From Oreohelix idahoensis (Eukaryota > Mollusca > Gastropoda > Stylommatophora > Oreohelicidae): a stretch of DNA of 64,000 nucleotides. The DNA is taken from positions 1 to 64,000 of the forward strand of contig JAMPIV010008060.1 of the NCBI GenBank assembly GCA_024509875.1. The letters run 5' to 3'. Shown here one piece after another: positions 20,738 to 31,639 of this stretch. Position 1 is the stretch's first letter; each line of letters starts with the position of its first letter. The notes beneath the pieces were generated by a model that saw only the letters and a list, made by a program, of their open reading frames with translations, was not told where the DNA came from and did no database searches. The position numbers were made by a program, and so were the translations under genes.

Positions 20738-21590
20738 AGGAATATTCGACAGGGATGAACAGAACAGCGTGCAACGTAGGACAGTCACTCTCAGTTTCCT
20801 GGATGATGAATACCCACAGGACCTCTGGGTCCGAGTATACACGGATGGGTCAGCACAGAATGCAGTAAAGAATGGAGGAGCAGGAGTGTACATAGAATAC
20901 CCAAACAACACTAGGGATACGGTCAGAGTACCAACGGGGAAATTCTGTAACAACTATGATGCAGAAGTCCAGGCAATCAAGGTGGCAACTGAGAAACTAC
21001 TGAACACCAATCTCGGTCCACAGCCTGTAGTATTCCTGACAGATGCAAGATCAGCACTCCAAGCACTTCAGTCCAGAAAATTGCCAGTTATACAGGCCCT
21101 ACTTTCTGAACTGTGCAACCAGCGCAGGGTCGCCATGCAGTGGATACCGTCTCATTGTGGAATACCAGGAAACGAGAGAGCAGACGGACTGGCTAAAGAA
21201 GGTGCTGCAGACGAACAACCGGATGTACCAGTAACGTACCATCAGAAGAAAAAGATGATCAAATCAATCAGAAAGCCACCAACATCAACGCAGGATGACT
21301 ACCAAGCTATGAACAGATCAGAACAAATAGTCATTCTGCGCCTCAGAACAGGACACAACCGCCTCCGCAGCCACATGTATACAAAATTCAAGATTGGCAA
21401 TTCAGCCATGTGTACATGTGGACAGGCACCCCAGACAGCGGGGCACGTACTGCAAGATTGCCCCGAATATGATATATTGAGGCAAACCCACTGGCCCAGA
21501 GAAACAACACTGGAAGCAAAACTATATGGACCCCTGTATGAACTACAAAAGACAGTGAAGTTTATACAAGAAACAACATTGCAGATATAG
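20738..21590 (+). pseudogene. RNase-H LINE, RNase H domain and CCHC-like tail
   Basis: The second open part of the same LINE copy. RNase H shows VRVYTDGSAQNAVKNGGAGV (first Asp), YDAEVQAIKVATE (catalytic Glu), FLTDARSAL (second Asp) and WIPSHCGIPGNERADGLAKE (His and last Asp). A C-terminal motif MCTCGQAPQTAGHVLQDCPEY is typical of this LINE group. The stop at 21588-21590 is followed by GCGAACGAAAGAAGAAGAAGA and the target duplication. All four RNase H acidic residues are present, so decay is limited mainly to the upstream frameshift. Confidence 0.88.
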
Positions 21591-21636
21591 ACAATATATT
21601 TCAAGCGAACGAAAGAAGAAGAAGAACTTATGGCCT

Positions 21637-22950
21637 GACTTAGGATCAAAGTGAAGTAACCAAGACAAAATTCTGAAAAATGATATATTATGTCTATAAT
21701 CTATTAATGTAATTTATTGATTGAATGACGTACTTCTTTGATTGACATGACTCAGCCTCATGGACTACGTTGTCTAAATGAGGGTGTGATCTATAGTGGC
21801 CCATCATCATCGGAATATCGTTTTTGATGATAGGAAACAGATATTATAATCCGTGCATATGTTCCAGGTTCCTTATCCAAGAGAGTCACAACAAAAGCTT
21901 CTGAGCTGGAGCATAACTGCTGTAGTGTGGGTGGTTAAATAACCACCTCTGCAATTTGCTGAATAGTAGCATTGGGCTACCTTCTAGGGAAATAACAATC
22001 AACTCCTGATTAATGACGGGACGTGTCTATGGTGGAATTACCTGAACTAGATAAGTAGTAGTTACCTTGAAGAAACAAGATCCAGAAGTCACCAATGGCC
22101 ATACATGATGACAAGACGTTAACAATATATAATTTTCAGCCTGTGATTTCGTAAATACGTATCTGCAATCCTTACCAACCTCCTATTTTAAATTAATAAA
22201 TGCACAGATACATTTTATAAGTGCAATTGATTGATCTTGTTAAAATTCAGTTTCTGTTCGAAATGTTGTTCTTGTGTGGAAATTAAGAGAATTAATTAAT
22301 ATTTTTCTTTGGTAGGGATAATTAACGTGTTACATTCCACATGAACTATTAATAGAGACACCATTCTAGCGAGAAGGTGACTTACTTCACAGCTTACTTC
22401 TACAGCTACCATCTAGACTGTGCATTTAACTACCTGACTTTCCTGTACCATCCCTCATCTTGTTCCTCAGTTCTCTTCTCCATTTCTGGGAACTACAGCT
22501 GTTATTTTCTATCTAACTTTCATCTCGTCACAGGAGCAGCATTCATTACATTTCTCCGTGAATTTCCGTAAGTGATTCGTGCAGTTGTATCATTCAGGCG
22601 GTTTGCCTAAACCTATTGTTAAAATGTGCCGGGTTCGTAGAGCCGCTTTTTAACTAACATTAGCTTGCAAAATGGGTCCAATATAAATTTATAATATAAA
22701 ATTAGCCAGTTAAACCGAATCTATTTATGTTACATAAGTATAATGCGAACAATATTGCTGCAGGTCAAGTGATAATATTAATAATACGTCACATGTCATG
22801 ACACATGGAGCTGATAAGGAATCCCCTTGTTGAATATGAAGCAAAACCATTTTTTAAATTTTAATTGCATCATGAACATCATTTAGCTTTTGACAACAAA
22901 ATCACGATTTGTCTTGTGTAATCTGGCCTTCACTGTTAAATTGGAAAACT
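21637..22950. other. Intronic segment, nothing recognised
   Basis: AT-rich sequence without supported ORFs or known repeats; a pyrimidine-rich stretch lies near 22440-22500. Confidence 0.4.
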
Positions 22951-23230
22951 GCAGAAGTGATTGCGTCTATAAATAGTATCGCTCATCCTTAAGTACTTAT
23001 CCGGGTACCGTTGGCGAGATCGTTCTATTGGCTCCTATCCACGAAGCACTTTTTTGTGGTGCCTAGTTGGCAGGGAGGATAGTCGCGATTCTTTCCCGCA
23101 GCTAGGCGGTGGTGTCGCTTGGAAGGTTCTGTGTTCGATTTCCTGTAAGCCTAGAACTTCTGTTGTTTTCCTGTTGTCTAGTCTTGAACTTCTTTATTTT
23201 TCACGAGTGCCTGAAAAATACCTTTGTGTA
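22951..23230 (+). mobile_element. Old single copy of the array-type tRNA-like SINE unit
   Basis: Diverged but colinear with the unit that makes up the 34-52 kb array (array minus strand). Shared landmarks in order: CAGAAGTGATTGCGTC, TGCCTAG.TGGC, GCTAGGCGG, GTTCGA, TCTGTTGTTTTCCTGTTGTC, CTTCTTTATTT and ACGAGTGCCTGAAAA. It covers only about 280 bp of the 468-bp unit and lacks the remaining 190 bp, suggesting that this part is the ancestral mobile core. Confidence 0.75.
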
Positions 23231-23365
23231 TTATTTGTTTATTTTTTTATTCAATATTGATGAGGCATCTAATATTCACAACAGCAAACCTTGTTGACTC
23301 TTCTTTAATTGGCAACAATGTGTGAGTTTTGAAAATATCCCGACTGGCATTTGGCCCCCATTGTT

Positions 23366-23515
23366 GAAATTTCCATTACAAGCACATTTGTTGCTTTAGC
23401 TCTAGCACGATGCCGGTTCATCCCAGCTTGCCCCCCCCCCCCCCCCCCCCCCCCCCAATGTTTAAATTTCCATTACATTAGTTGAAAACTCTAGCATGAT
23501 GCAGGTTCATAGATC
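23366..23515. repeat. Duplicated segment interrupted by a 26-C run
   Basis: AAATTTCCATTACA...CTCTAGCACGATGC.GGTTCAT is present at about 23367-23421 and again, diverged, at about 23464-23509. The copies are separated by 26 consecutive C at 23431-23456. It looks like a small tandem duplication with a homopolymer expanded between copies. Confidence 0.75.
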
Positions 23516-23756
23516 TCATTGATGCAAGTGTGTTGAATATTATAATTATTTGGCAGATTGTAAGTCTTGACACGAAACCTTGGCTTGGAGGTTATAACTG
23601 AAGTATGAACCATGCGTTAACATGTCAACGATCAACTTTATCGAGCACATTGAAGAACTGGATAACAGTCCATCACATTTACTGACACGAACTTACAATG
23701 ATATGATGAAAATCCACTACAACAAATACCACAGCATTCAAGCACGCCCTGCTTCA

Positions 23757-25241
23757 GGGGAGGTTAAACCCCCAAAATGAAAAACACAGAATTATAAGTT
23801 AATATCTATATCTGGTCATTTATACAAGCAAAATAACCGAAAAAAATACAAAACATTGAGGTATATACTAAAAACTTGCAATCTATGGCTGAAAAACAGT
23901 GAAAAAAGGGCAAATTTTTAGCTTTTTGAGGTATTTTGTTGCCCAAGATATCTCAAATGTGAGTACAACTTGAGTTATGAAATTTGGCTATTTCATTTGC
24001 TAATATATGATAATGATTGTATACTAAAATAATTTTGATTGGTTTGATATCTGAGTTTTTTTGGATTTTAACATACCAATCGAAAAATAGTTGAAATTTT
24101 TAAGGGGGGTATCTTAGCTATTTCTTAACAGTTTTGTAGTTTGTTAACATACATCCTTTATTTTAGTTTATTTTAATAAGCACTATGTGTACAGTGTGTG
24201 GCCCAAAATTTACTGCTGTATCACTAATAGTTTTTGAAAAATCATGGGCAACGTGCCCACATTTGTGTGAAAAATGAGGTTTTGAGAAAATTAAGAAAAA
24301 AGGGAGGAATTACACTTTTACACAAAATTTACTCACCTCAGTATCCCCCTGCTATGTATGAATCATCTCTGGTATTTTCCTTTATTGATTCCATGTTCTG
24401 TGTCATACTTTGCAGCTTACTTTTCATTAAATTCTTCATTTCAGCAGACTGTATGCGCTTTTCGTCAGTTTCCGAAAAAATACTTCCTTTCTCTGGTAAA
24501 CATGTACTATGTGGGGGGAAGTGATTGCTCTACCCTCAGCAGACTCAGTACACGTAGGAGAGGCTTTGCTCTCAATATTCACAAGATTAGGATACACTTA
24601 GATATTAACTGACAATGGGTTCACAGTTCAGAGGGAAACTGATAGAGGAAGTTTTTAGGATTTTTCAAAATATTCTCGTCCGCACATTTTATCATCCACA
24701 ATCGATTGGGCAAGTGGAAAGATATACGGGACTCTACTTACAATTTTACGTAAGCTCGCACAGGAGAAACCAGAATCCTGTGATTCGTTCTTACCTGCAG
24801 CATTATTTGCGTATGAGGAGGTACCCTACCACTCTACTGGAAAACCTCCAGCCACGTTATTATTTCGATGACCCATCAAAGGACCCCATGGTTAATAATA
24901 AAAATTAGCCAGTCAAAATTATTTTTACACATGAAACTATGTTTGAAAAACTTGAATTATGTTTGCTTCAGAGAAATGAATACGGTACCAAAAATTAAAA
25001 TCCATGCATTAGAAGCAATATAGCATCACAAATATACCAATTTGTATATTTTACATATATAATTAGGTAAAAATACACTTACCTGACATACTTTAAAAAT
25101 TTATATAAAATCATCCACAAAGGTTTTAGTGAAAATAAACATACAGAAATGTGGGCAAATGAATGTACTTTCCAGTGCAATATGTATATAAAATTTGATA
25201 TTTTCAATGAAATTCTTCATTTTTGGGGGTTACACCTCCCC
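23757..25241. mobile_element. Unclassified TIR element with 4-bp duplication and internal integrase fragment
   Basis: The ends are imperfect inverted repeats: GGGGAGGTTAAACCCCCAAA on the left and GGGGAGGTGTAACCCCCAAA on the complement of the right end. Both are followed by ATGAA-type sequence and flanked by TTCA at 23753-23756 and 25242-25245. Each end is itself a small hairpin (GGGG...CCCC). The interior is AT-rich except for a Gypsy-like integrase segment at about 24520-24890. A 4-bp duplication and integrase content recall Ginger transposons, but the terminal bases do not look like Ginger; Sola-type elements also leave 4 bp. The class remains open. Confidence 0.65.
24520..24890 (+). pseudogene. 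Gypsy-like integrase catalytic-core fragment
   Basis: In shifting frames the plus strand encodes the middle of an integrase core: VIALPSADSVHVGEALLSIF, a stop, then LTDNGSQFRGKLIEEVFRIF (second catalytic Asp). HPQSIGQVERYTG (catalytic Glu region) follows, then, in another frame, FLPAALFAYEEVPYHSTGKP. At least two frameshifts and a stop break it. No RT, RNase H or Gag is nearby. It lies wholly inside the TIR element, either as the relic of its transposase or as a captured retrotransposon piece. Confidence 0.75.
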
Positions 25242-25245
25242 TTCA

Positions 25246-25575
25246 ATGTGCTTCAAATATCTTACACATCCAATATTCAACATATTTCATAAAGAGCTAC
25301 TCTTCCTTTTATCCTGTGGACATCAACCGAAGATATATCCATATATACAGATCAAGGATCACCGACCGACCCTTTTCCGCCACACGTCATATCTCGTCCA
25401 CCAACCCCGTTCAAAAGCCCCTTGGCAACCCCTACCGGATCACGCTTCACCTCTCACCCAAGATTCACACCACGTTTCATAGAAATGCTCTGTGGTACAG
25501 AACCACAATAGAAATTACTAAATGTAGTCTTCCTACACTCTAGAGCAGCTCCCAACAACATGTAATTCTGCATTA
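25246..25575. other. Intronic segment, nothing recognised
   Basis: Short open frames occur but have no similarity or splice signals I can support. Confidence 0.35.
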
Positions 25576-25586
25576 ACATTTTGAAA

Positions 25587-25859
25587 AAGGTAAAGGATCT
25601 CGTTACACACCCATTGAGGCGTATTGGGAATATGGTGTTAGGCCCATATTTTCGTTACCATCGGCACACTAGGGGTGACGTGGTCAGCATCACGACGGCC
25701 GCCTTAACCTTCCCAGAGTTGCTCTGATACCCATTTGGGGACTAGGTCGACCCAGGAGCCGTTTGCGGCCTAAAAATATCCAACCTCATCTGGGGATCGA
25801 ACCATAGACCACTGAGCTAGGAAGCCAGTGCACTAACCACTATGCTACAGTGGCTCCCT
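25587..25859 (-). mobile_element. tRNA-derived SINE with 11-bp target duplication
   Basis: On the minus strand it starts GGGAGCCACTGTAGCATAGTGG, with a pol III A box (TAGCATAGTGG) and B box (GGTTCGATCCC), followed by an unrelated body with CCCCAAATGGGTA and AACTCTGGGAAGG. ACATTTTGAAA flanks it exactly at 25576-25586 and 25860-25870. The 3' body recurs at 30983-31140. Confidence 0.9.
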
Positions 25860-25870
25860 ACATTTTGAAA

Positions 25871-28014
25871 GTTCAGTGTTATTGTTTAATCGTTGATTAA
25901 TTCATTCGTTATTATTAATCTTTTTTTTTTTAATATTTATGCTACAAATTTTTCACTGTTTTATATTATGTCTTACAAATAGAAATCCATCGTGTGCGTA
26001 CTTCCTCGTAATATCGTCTGATATTAAGTTGATGGAAACCGAGAATGTTATGTGACAAATCCGGTTGTTTGTCACAGAGGTTTTATGATCATTGAATTGC
26101 CTATATCCTCTTCTTTTTCTTTCACCCGTATCCTCTATTTTATTATCACTCTTTACCTTTTTCCTGTATTTTTCGCATCCATTCGTTTGCGAAAAATATT
26201 TTTTTCCCATTCTCACTTTCGCCAGTTTCGTTTCTTATTTAGAAACGCATTTATGACATAACGTATCAGTCTCTACACTAGACGGGAGAGAGTTAAATGC
26301 ATTCTATGGCATTAGGTGTCAGTGGACCAAACTGGGAACATATTCGTCTGGCCAGACATAGGAGCAGACATACGTCTACAGCCTTCCCTGCGCCAGACGA
26401 AATACACCGTGAATATTCGCTTTCGCCAGACCTATAGGCGACAAATTTGTCTGCATTTTCACCTGCCACAACGAGTTGTGTCGGCTGAACACTCAGTGAG
26501 GCGCGACAGCCGACATCTCCTCGGCGCAGTTTGAGACATTTGTCTGGAAATCCCAGCTGACAAGGCACTCACGGTTGGCCTGGTCCGCGCGAGGTGTGAA
26601 AACGCACGAGTGTCAGTTCATGGTAGTCTTCTAGTTACGTAAGTGTTAAAGACGGAAAGGGGAGATTGTTTCGTTTTGCGAAATAAACGTTCACCTCTTT
26701 GTCTGTTTGATAGATATTAACAAGAGTTTGAAACTTTTTTCATTCTTGCTCCTAAATTTTGCAGTAGACAGATCGCTGTGCTAGATCAAAATATCTGTGT
26801 TTTGGCGAAGTCTGAGTTTCTTGGCCATTTTGCCGAGCTCTAGACTACCATTAGATTGCAGAATATAGTTCATGGTTTAGTCTGTAGTTCTGTATGGAGG
26901 TAAATATATTATATTAAATATCTAGTATTTTGTGAAGTGTTAAATCGCTTATTTTATTTCACTAGTTAGATTTGGTGCAGAGTGCTTAATTTATATAGTC
27001 TGTATTATTTTCTAGTGACGTGTTCAGTGGAAAGCAGAATAAATTATAATTTCTAGCTTAAACAACAATGTAGCTATAATGAATTTAAGTTAACTGCTAA
27101 ATAATCAGACGAGAACAATTTTTCTAACTAACGTATAAATGCTAGAAGCCTCATGAGTGTTGACGGAATACGCACGTATTCCTAATTCATGAGGATTGAT
27201 GATTTTTAAATATAACTTATTGCACGGGAAGTTTTAAATGATAAGTCAAGCACTACGCTTGCGATTTAAAATTATCAGTTATATCCGAGTACATAGTATG
27301 TATAATTATTTGATATGTGTTCTTTCCATTTATATATAGTGAAACTGTAGTACCCAAACTTTGCCAGCGTTTGAGTAAAGAGATAAATCTGTGAAGAAAA
27401 CAACAAACATTCTTACCTTAAAGATTTGATGTATAACTTTTGCAAGAACTTTAAGATTTTAAAGAAGTAACGGGTCATCGAGCCTGATTTGATTCTTCCG
27501 GAGAAAACTCTAGTAATTTTTCAGCCTTGGTGGCAAGTAACATATTACAATCAGTAACTTTCCCGACACTGTTGACAAGTGGTGGTGTGACCAACTAAAT
27601 TCCTATACTGAGAGAAGGTGCCGACCTGACATTCCTCATTCGTTTGAAATCTAAGATGTTGACACTGTGCTCGCTATAAACGCTCGTGCCTGGACAATTT
27701 TATGTGACTTAAACAGACATCCAAAACAGTAGTATTCCCAAGAGAACGGTCCCGGAAGTTGTGAATTCAACCCGTCTTTTTTGACCTGGGGTTTTCTTGG
27801 CCAAGATTACCATTGAAGATTCTGTATGGGCAAGTCCTAAAAATATAGTTTTTTTTGTTCCCGAAGTGGCTACCAAAGCTGTTAGTATGAACAAAATGCA
27901 CGTGATCACAGTTGAATGAATAGAGTGAATGCAGGACAGCGCGATCCCTTTATGGTGGCATTTTGACACCCATTCATTTTTTGCTGTCATAACATTTCTT
28001 TATGCAAGTTATTG

Positions 28015-28015
<1 letters not shown>
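25871..28015. other. Intronic segment with dyad elements, no genes
   Basis: No supported gene. At 26340-26560 GTCTGG/CCAGAC motifs cluster, including the palindrome GTCTGGCCAGAC. At 27150-27290 two strong dyads occur: CCTCATGA...TCATGAGG, and TTTTAAAT...ATTTAAAA enclosing CAAGC/GCTTG (27232-27271). These may be MITE remnants. Confidence 0.4.
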
Positions 28016-28019
<4 letters not shown>

Positions 28020-28083
<64 letters not shown>

Positions 28084-28095
28084 GTTAGATATATT

Positions 28096-28128
<33 letters not shown>

Positions 28129-28190
28129 TTATATATATTTATATATATTTATATATATTTATATATATTTATATTTATATATATATATAT
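28020..28190. repeat. TA and TTTATATATA microsatellite
   Basis: A pure (TA)n run to about 28078, a short interruption TGTTGTGTTAGA, then TATATATTTA-type repeats to about 28190. Confidence 0.95.
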
Positions 28191-28199
28191 TCCCTTAGA

Positions 28200-29285
28200 C
28201 TAGATCAGAGTATCCAGTCTATTCATACCTTAAAGGGGAAGAATTTTAGACTAAATCATATGTACCTGTGACTCTTTGGGGCTATCACTTTCTTCTAACG
28301 GGACTGTGAGCTATACATCGAGGGAAGGATCATACCAACGGGTCTATCATTCTTGTAGCATTCCTTGATTTTTGTTTATGATTTTTTTTGTATATGCTTG
28401 ATGTGAATATATATGTTGTGAGAGAAGTTTAGTCTTGATAAATAAACTACTCATAAAATTTATTCCAGCGTGTCGGTCAGTTCGTTTTCCCAAACTATTC
28501 TTATAACCATTATTATAGTTTTTCCCACGTCTGTACGTCTAAATGTCGTCTTATGTGTGTATTTATGTGAGTGGATATATATATATATTTCATATATATG
28601 TGTGTGGACTGTCTGACTCAATCTAAATCTGTCGTAGAAGATAGGTGAAAGAGAGACGATTTCTTGATTTCAGAGACAGCCTCTATCACATTTCTACCAT
28701 CTCACTCGTGGAAATCTATTGCTATTACTACTTCTCACTGTGACTATCACTTATTCTAATCTATTCAGAAGAGACCAACCCAAGTCTTAATTCCCCTATC
28801 GATAATCTACGACATTGTTAAAGAACTAGAATCACACCACTGGGTGTGTGTCGTCGTCCTCATAATCGTCATTTTCCTTTGTGCTTCTTACGGAATACAG
28901 TCAACACTGTAGTTAGTCCATTTGTAGGAAGCTTGCACCAACCATTTAGATGCTCGTGTTTCTGTAGCAATTTGTTTTACATGATGTAATTCCCATACCC
29001 ATGCAGAGCCTCATATTTGTTTCACTGTGCAAGTTGCAGACTTTTTTTTAAACTGTATTATTTTATTCTTGTGTTCATCACTTGACTTTTATTGTCTATT
29101 ATATTTTGCTGCAACCGTGAGTTCGTTTTGAATGATTTTCGTTCTATCGTGATTGTTCAATAATAAAATCCATGTCTTCGTTAATTACTGTGTTGTTTTA
29201 GTGTTTGAATTCTCATTGTGATTATAGAGCCTTTGTACTTGTCAAGGTTATGTTCAACAGTCAAAGTAATATGAATAGATGAACT
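28200..29285. other. Intronic segment, nothing recognised
   Basis: AT-rich with several AATAAA hexamers, but no ORF or exon that I can support. Confidence 0.35.
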
Positions 29286-29842
29286 GGTTTCAAATATCTT
29301 CTTCTTCTTTGATCCTTAGCCGCCGACCGTCAAAGCAGTCAGTGGCCATTACGCCTGGTGGCGTCTTGTAGGGCAACAACAAATTGATTCCACTTTGCTC
29401 GGTAGGCCGCCATCCTACGTACAGTGCCCCAACTCTGGTTCATTCTTTGCATCTCAGCCTCCACAGTCCTCCGCCAAGTTGTTTTTGGTCGGCCTCTTTT
29501 TCGTTTTCCTTCAGGGGTCCATAGTATAGCTGTTCTTGTGATGGCATCGGGGTCTCTTCTGAGGACATGGCCAACCCAGCTCCAGCGTCTGCCAGCTATG
29601 ATGGTGTGCATGTCCTCTTGCTTGCTCCGAGTAAGCAGATCTTGGTTGGTGATGATATTTGGCCAAAAGATTCGGAGAATTTTTCTTAGGCATGTTGTGT
29701 GAAAAGAGGACAATTTCGACATTTCCTTCTCTGTAACTCTCCAGCTCTCCACTCCATAGAGAAGCACAGAAAGCACACAGCTCTGATATAATCCTAATTT
29801 TGTGTTTGTGCTGTACTGAGAGGACTTCCAAGGTTTCAAATA
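29286..29842 (-). mobile_element. 5'-truncated LINE (family B, copy 1) with 11-bp duplication
   Basis: GGTTTCAAATA occurs at 29286-29296 and 29832-29842. The 535-bp insert encodes the LINE C-terminus on the minus strand: YQSCVLSVLLYGVESWRVTE, CLRKILRIFWPN, RRWSWVGHVLRRDPD, GKRKRGRPKTTWRRTVEAEM, stop at 29339-29341. It then ends GGATCAAAGAAGAAGAAGA. Frames are open throughout, so this is a young copy. Two other truncated copies lie at 54620-55068 and 56418-56801. Confidence 0.92.
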
Positions 29843-30308
29843 CAATTTCACATAATTCTTTAGCGAACAAGTCGAGGGATGACGACGCTACAAAAATTGA
29901 TTCCATTTAAATCACAATAGATATGAAAGCCGCATTAACATAATTCTTCGCTTTGAAGGTAACATAACTCATGACAGTTCGTTGATTGCCATGCACCTAG
30001 ACATGATGCGTTTGTCAAAACCGATAAAACATAGACTAGTGTTCAATATTGTTCTACAAATACTAGCACATTAAAATGTCCAGCAGTGTTGATATAAATC
30101 TGTGCTAATCTTTAAGTGCTTAATAATACTAAGCTTACTGTTTAGTTCAAAGATACTGTCCTGATATCTAATTCTTGATTTGGTATCATACGATATCTTG
30201 TAATAGCCATATTGTCCTCATTAAAATAATAATTAAACTTTGCCATTGGTATCTCACTAATACCACGATTAGATCTGCGTTTCATCGATTATCGTATTTC
30301 TGGACTCA
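29843..30308. other. Intronic segment, nothing recognised
   Basis: No genes or repeats recognised. Confidence 0.35.
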
Positions 30309-30638
30309 CAGGTCCTTGTCTTCTTCTTCCTCCTCGTTCGTCCTGAAAAGGACGTTGGTTGCGTTGTGTCTGTTTACACCGGAGCTGCGATATTTGCGCC
30401 TTTCGGCCGACACATCCGACTTCAGCACGGTATTTTTTGGGACCGGGTTTGCCTTCCCTCTTCGATCCCTACTCTCTCAGCCAGACTGCAGTGATGCAGC
30501 CCGTTTCCAGGACCACCATGTGGAGGTGGAGTAGGGTCTTGGTCAGCTCTGGTTCGCTGACACTGATTCAAGCAGTCCAGCTATGGGTCGCTGACTGCAT
30601 TCTCTATTGCTGCATCTTTGGGTCCCAGGTCCTTGTCT
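30309..30638 (-). mobile_element. 304-bp retroposon with 13-bp duplication and histone-like stem-loop
   Basis: CAGGTCCTTGTCT flanks the insert at 30309-30321 and 30626-30638. On the minus strand the insert ends with a GAGGAGGAAGAAGAAG tail. Just before that lies CGTCCTTTTCAGGACG (30339-30354), a six-base-pair stem with a TTTC loop. This is the geometry of the replication-dependent histone mRNA 3' stem-loop, though the stem bases are not the usual GGC-rich ones. No coding similarity is visible; it may be a LINE 3' end or a SINE. Confidence 0.75.
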
Positions 30639-30982
30639 AATTATTATCGTCTTCAAAGAAGTGTCACCCGACACACATAATCATTAACACTGCGAAACCA
30701 CGACCGTTGCGCACTATGGCCAATAAGTAGACTATTTCTACACTTAGATTAGTGGTCACGCCACTTATATTAAAACATTTTCATTAGGCACGAAGGCCAT
30801 ACACCGATTACCTCTACACATAGATCAGTGGCCACGCCACACATATATTAGAATACTATCGTTAGGCGCGAAGGCCATAAGTAGAATTTACATACATGTT
30901 AGTGGCTATGCCACACTTTCAAACGTTGCCGTTGGGCTTGAAGGCACGAGTCTACTCTATGGTTACTAAGTCTTACGCGTCA

Positions 30983-31140
30983 TCAAGTTACACGCCCACT
31001 GAGGCATTTTGGGAATATGGTGTTAGGCCCATATTTTCTTGACGATCTGCGCACTAGAGGTGATGTGGTCAGCATCACGCAGCCGCCTTAACCTTCCCAG
31101 AGTTGCTCTGGTACCCATTTGGGGCCTTTAGGTTTTTAGG
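30983..31140 (-). mobile_element. SINE/LINE 3' body, second copy
   Basis: Closely similar to the 3' body of the SINE at 25587-25859 from CCCCAAATGGGTA to the GTGTAAC end. There is no tRNA-like head: on the minus strand it is preceded directly by LINE RT sequence (31150-31330). Either a truncated SINE landed beside the LINE, or this is the LINE's own 3' UTR, shared with the SINE. Confidence 0.7.
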
Positions 31141-31149
31141 CCTTTGCGA

Positions 31150-31330
31150 ATCTTCCAGTTGCGGACCATGTCTGTTCTTGTTACTTCAACTACCTTTCCC
31201 AGATGCCTATTTCTGAGGTTTGAGTCTGACTTGTGTGTTCTAGTCATTGCCCATGACTCGTATCCATGCGTCAAGACTGGGACATAAGTAGAGCGGTATA
31301 CAGCCATCTTCGTTTTCTTGCTATTTTCTC
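31150..31330 (-). pseudogene. LINE RT thumb fragment
   Basis: The minus strand reads SKKTKMAVYRSTYVPVLTHG, YESWAMT and later TRTDMVRNWKIRKGL, the characteristic region after the RT active site of RTE/CR1-like LINEs. It is bounded on the plus-strand right by a SINE and on the left by the SINE/LINE 3' body. Confidence 0.7.
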
Positions 31331-31600
31331 ATTTGCTAGCGTAGTGGTTACCACACCGCTCTGGCGACCGGGTGATGCAGGATCAAACCCGGGCGACAGC
31401 ATTTGAGGATTTTTCGTCGACCGGGATTTGGACTGGATTAACTCGAGACCTGGCGAGCACATTTGAAGGAGTGTTGTCGACCAGGGATTGGCGGCTCCTG
31501 AGCCGACCCAGCTCTAATGGGTACCTCCGAAATTGGAGAGTATTTGCCTGAATGGCGAGGGACACCTGTCTCTGTACAAGAAAAAAGGGATATTCACGTA
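31331..31600 (+). mobile_element. tRNA-derived SINE, second family
   Basis: An A box TAGCGTAGTGGTTA and a B-box-like GGATCAAACCC are spaced as in a tRNA gene, near GCTAGCGTAGTGG at 31336. The body ends CTCTGTACAAGAAAAAA. It interrupts a LINE RT remnant on the opposite strand. No exact target duplication was found. Confidence 0.7.
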
Positions 31601-31639
31601 AAAATCAATGTCAGATTAGACATTAATAATAACCTGAGA

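Larger units (their letters stand above)
19876..21636 (+). mobile_element. 5'-truncated RNase-H LINE insertion with 11-bp target duplication
   Basis: ACTTATGGCCT occurs at 19876-19886 and exactly again at 21626-21636, enclosing 1739 bp that start mid-RT and end in a (GAA)n tail. This is a complete record of a target-primed insertion in the intron of the antistasin-like gene, antisense to it. Confidence 0.92.

Noticed and set aside
24615..24908. 97-codon ORF as an intact gene
   Set aside because: Only its first half matches integrase; the match continues in another frame, so it is a frameshifted fragment.
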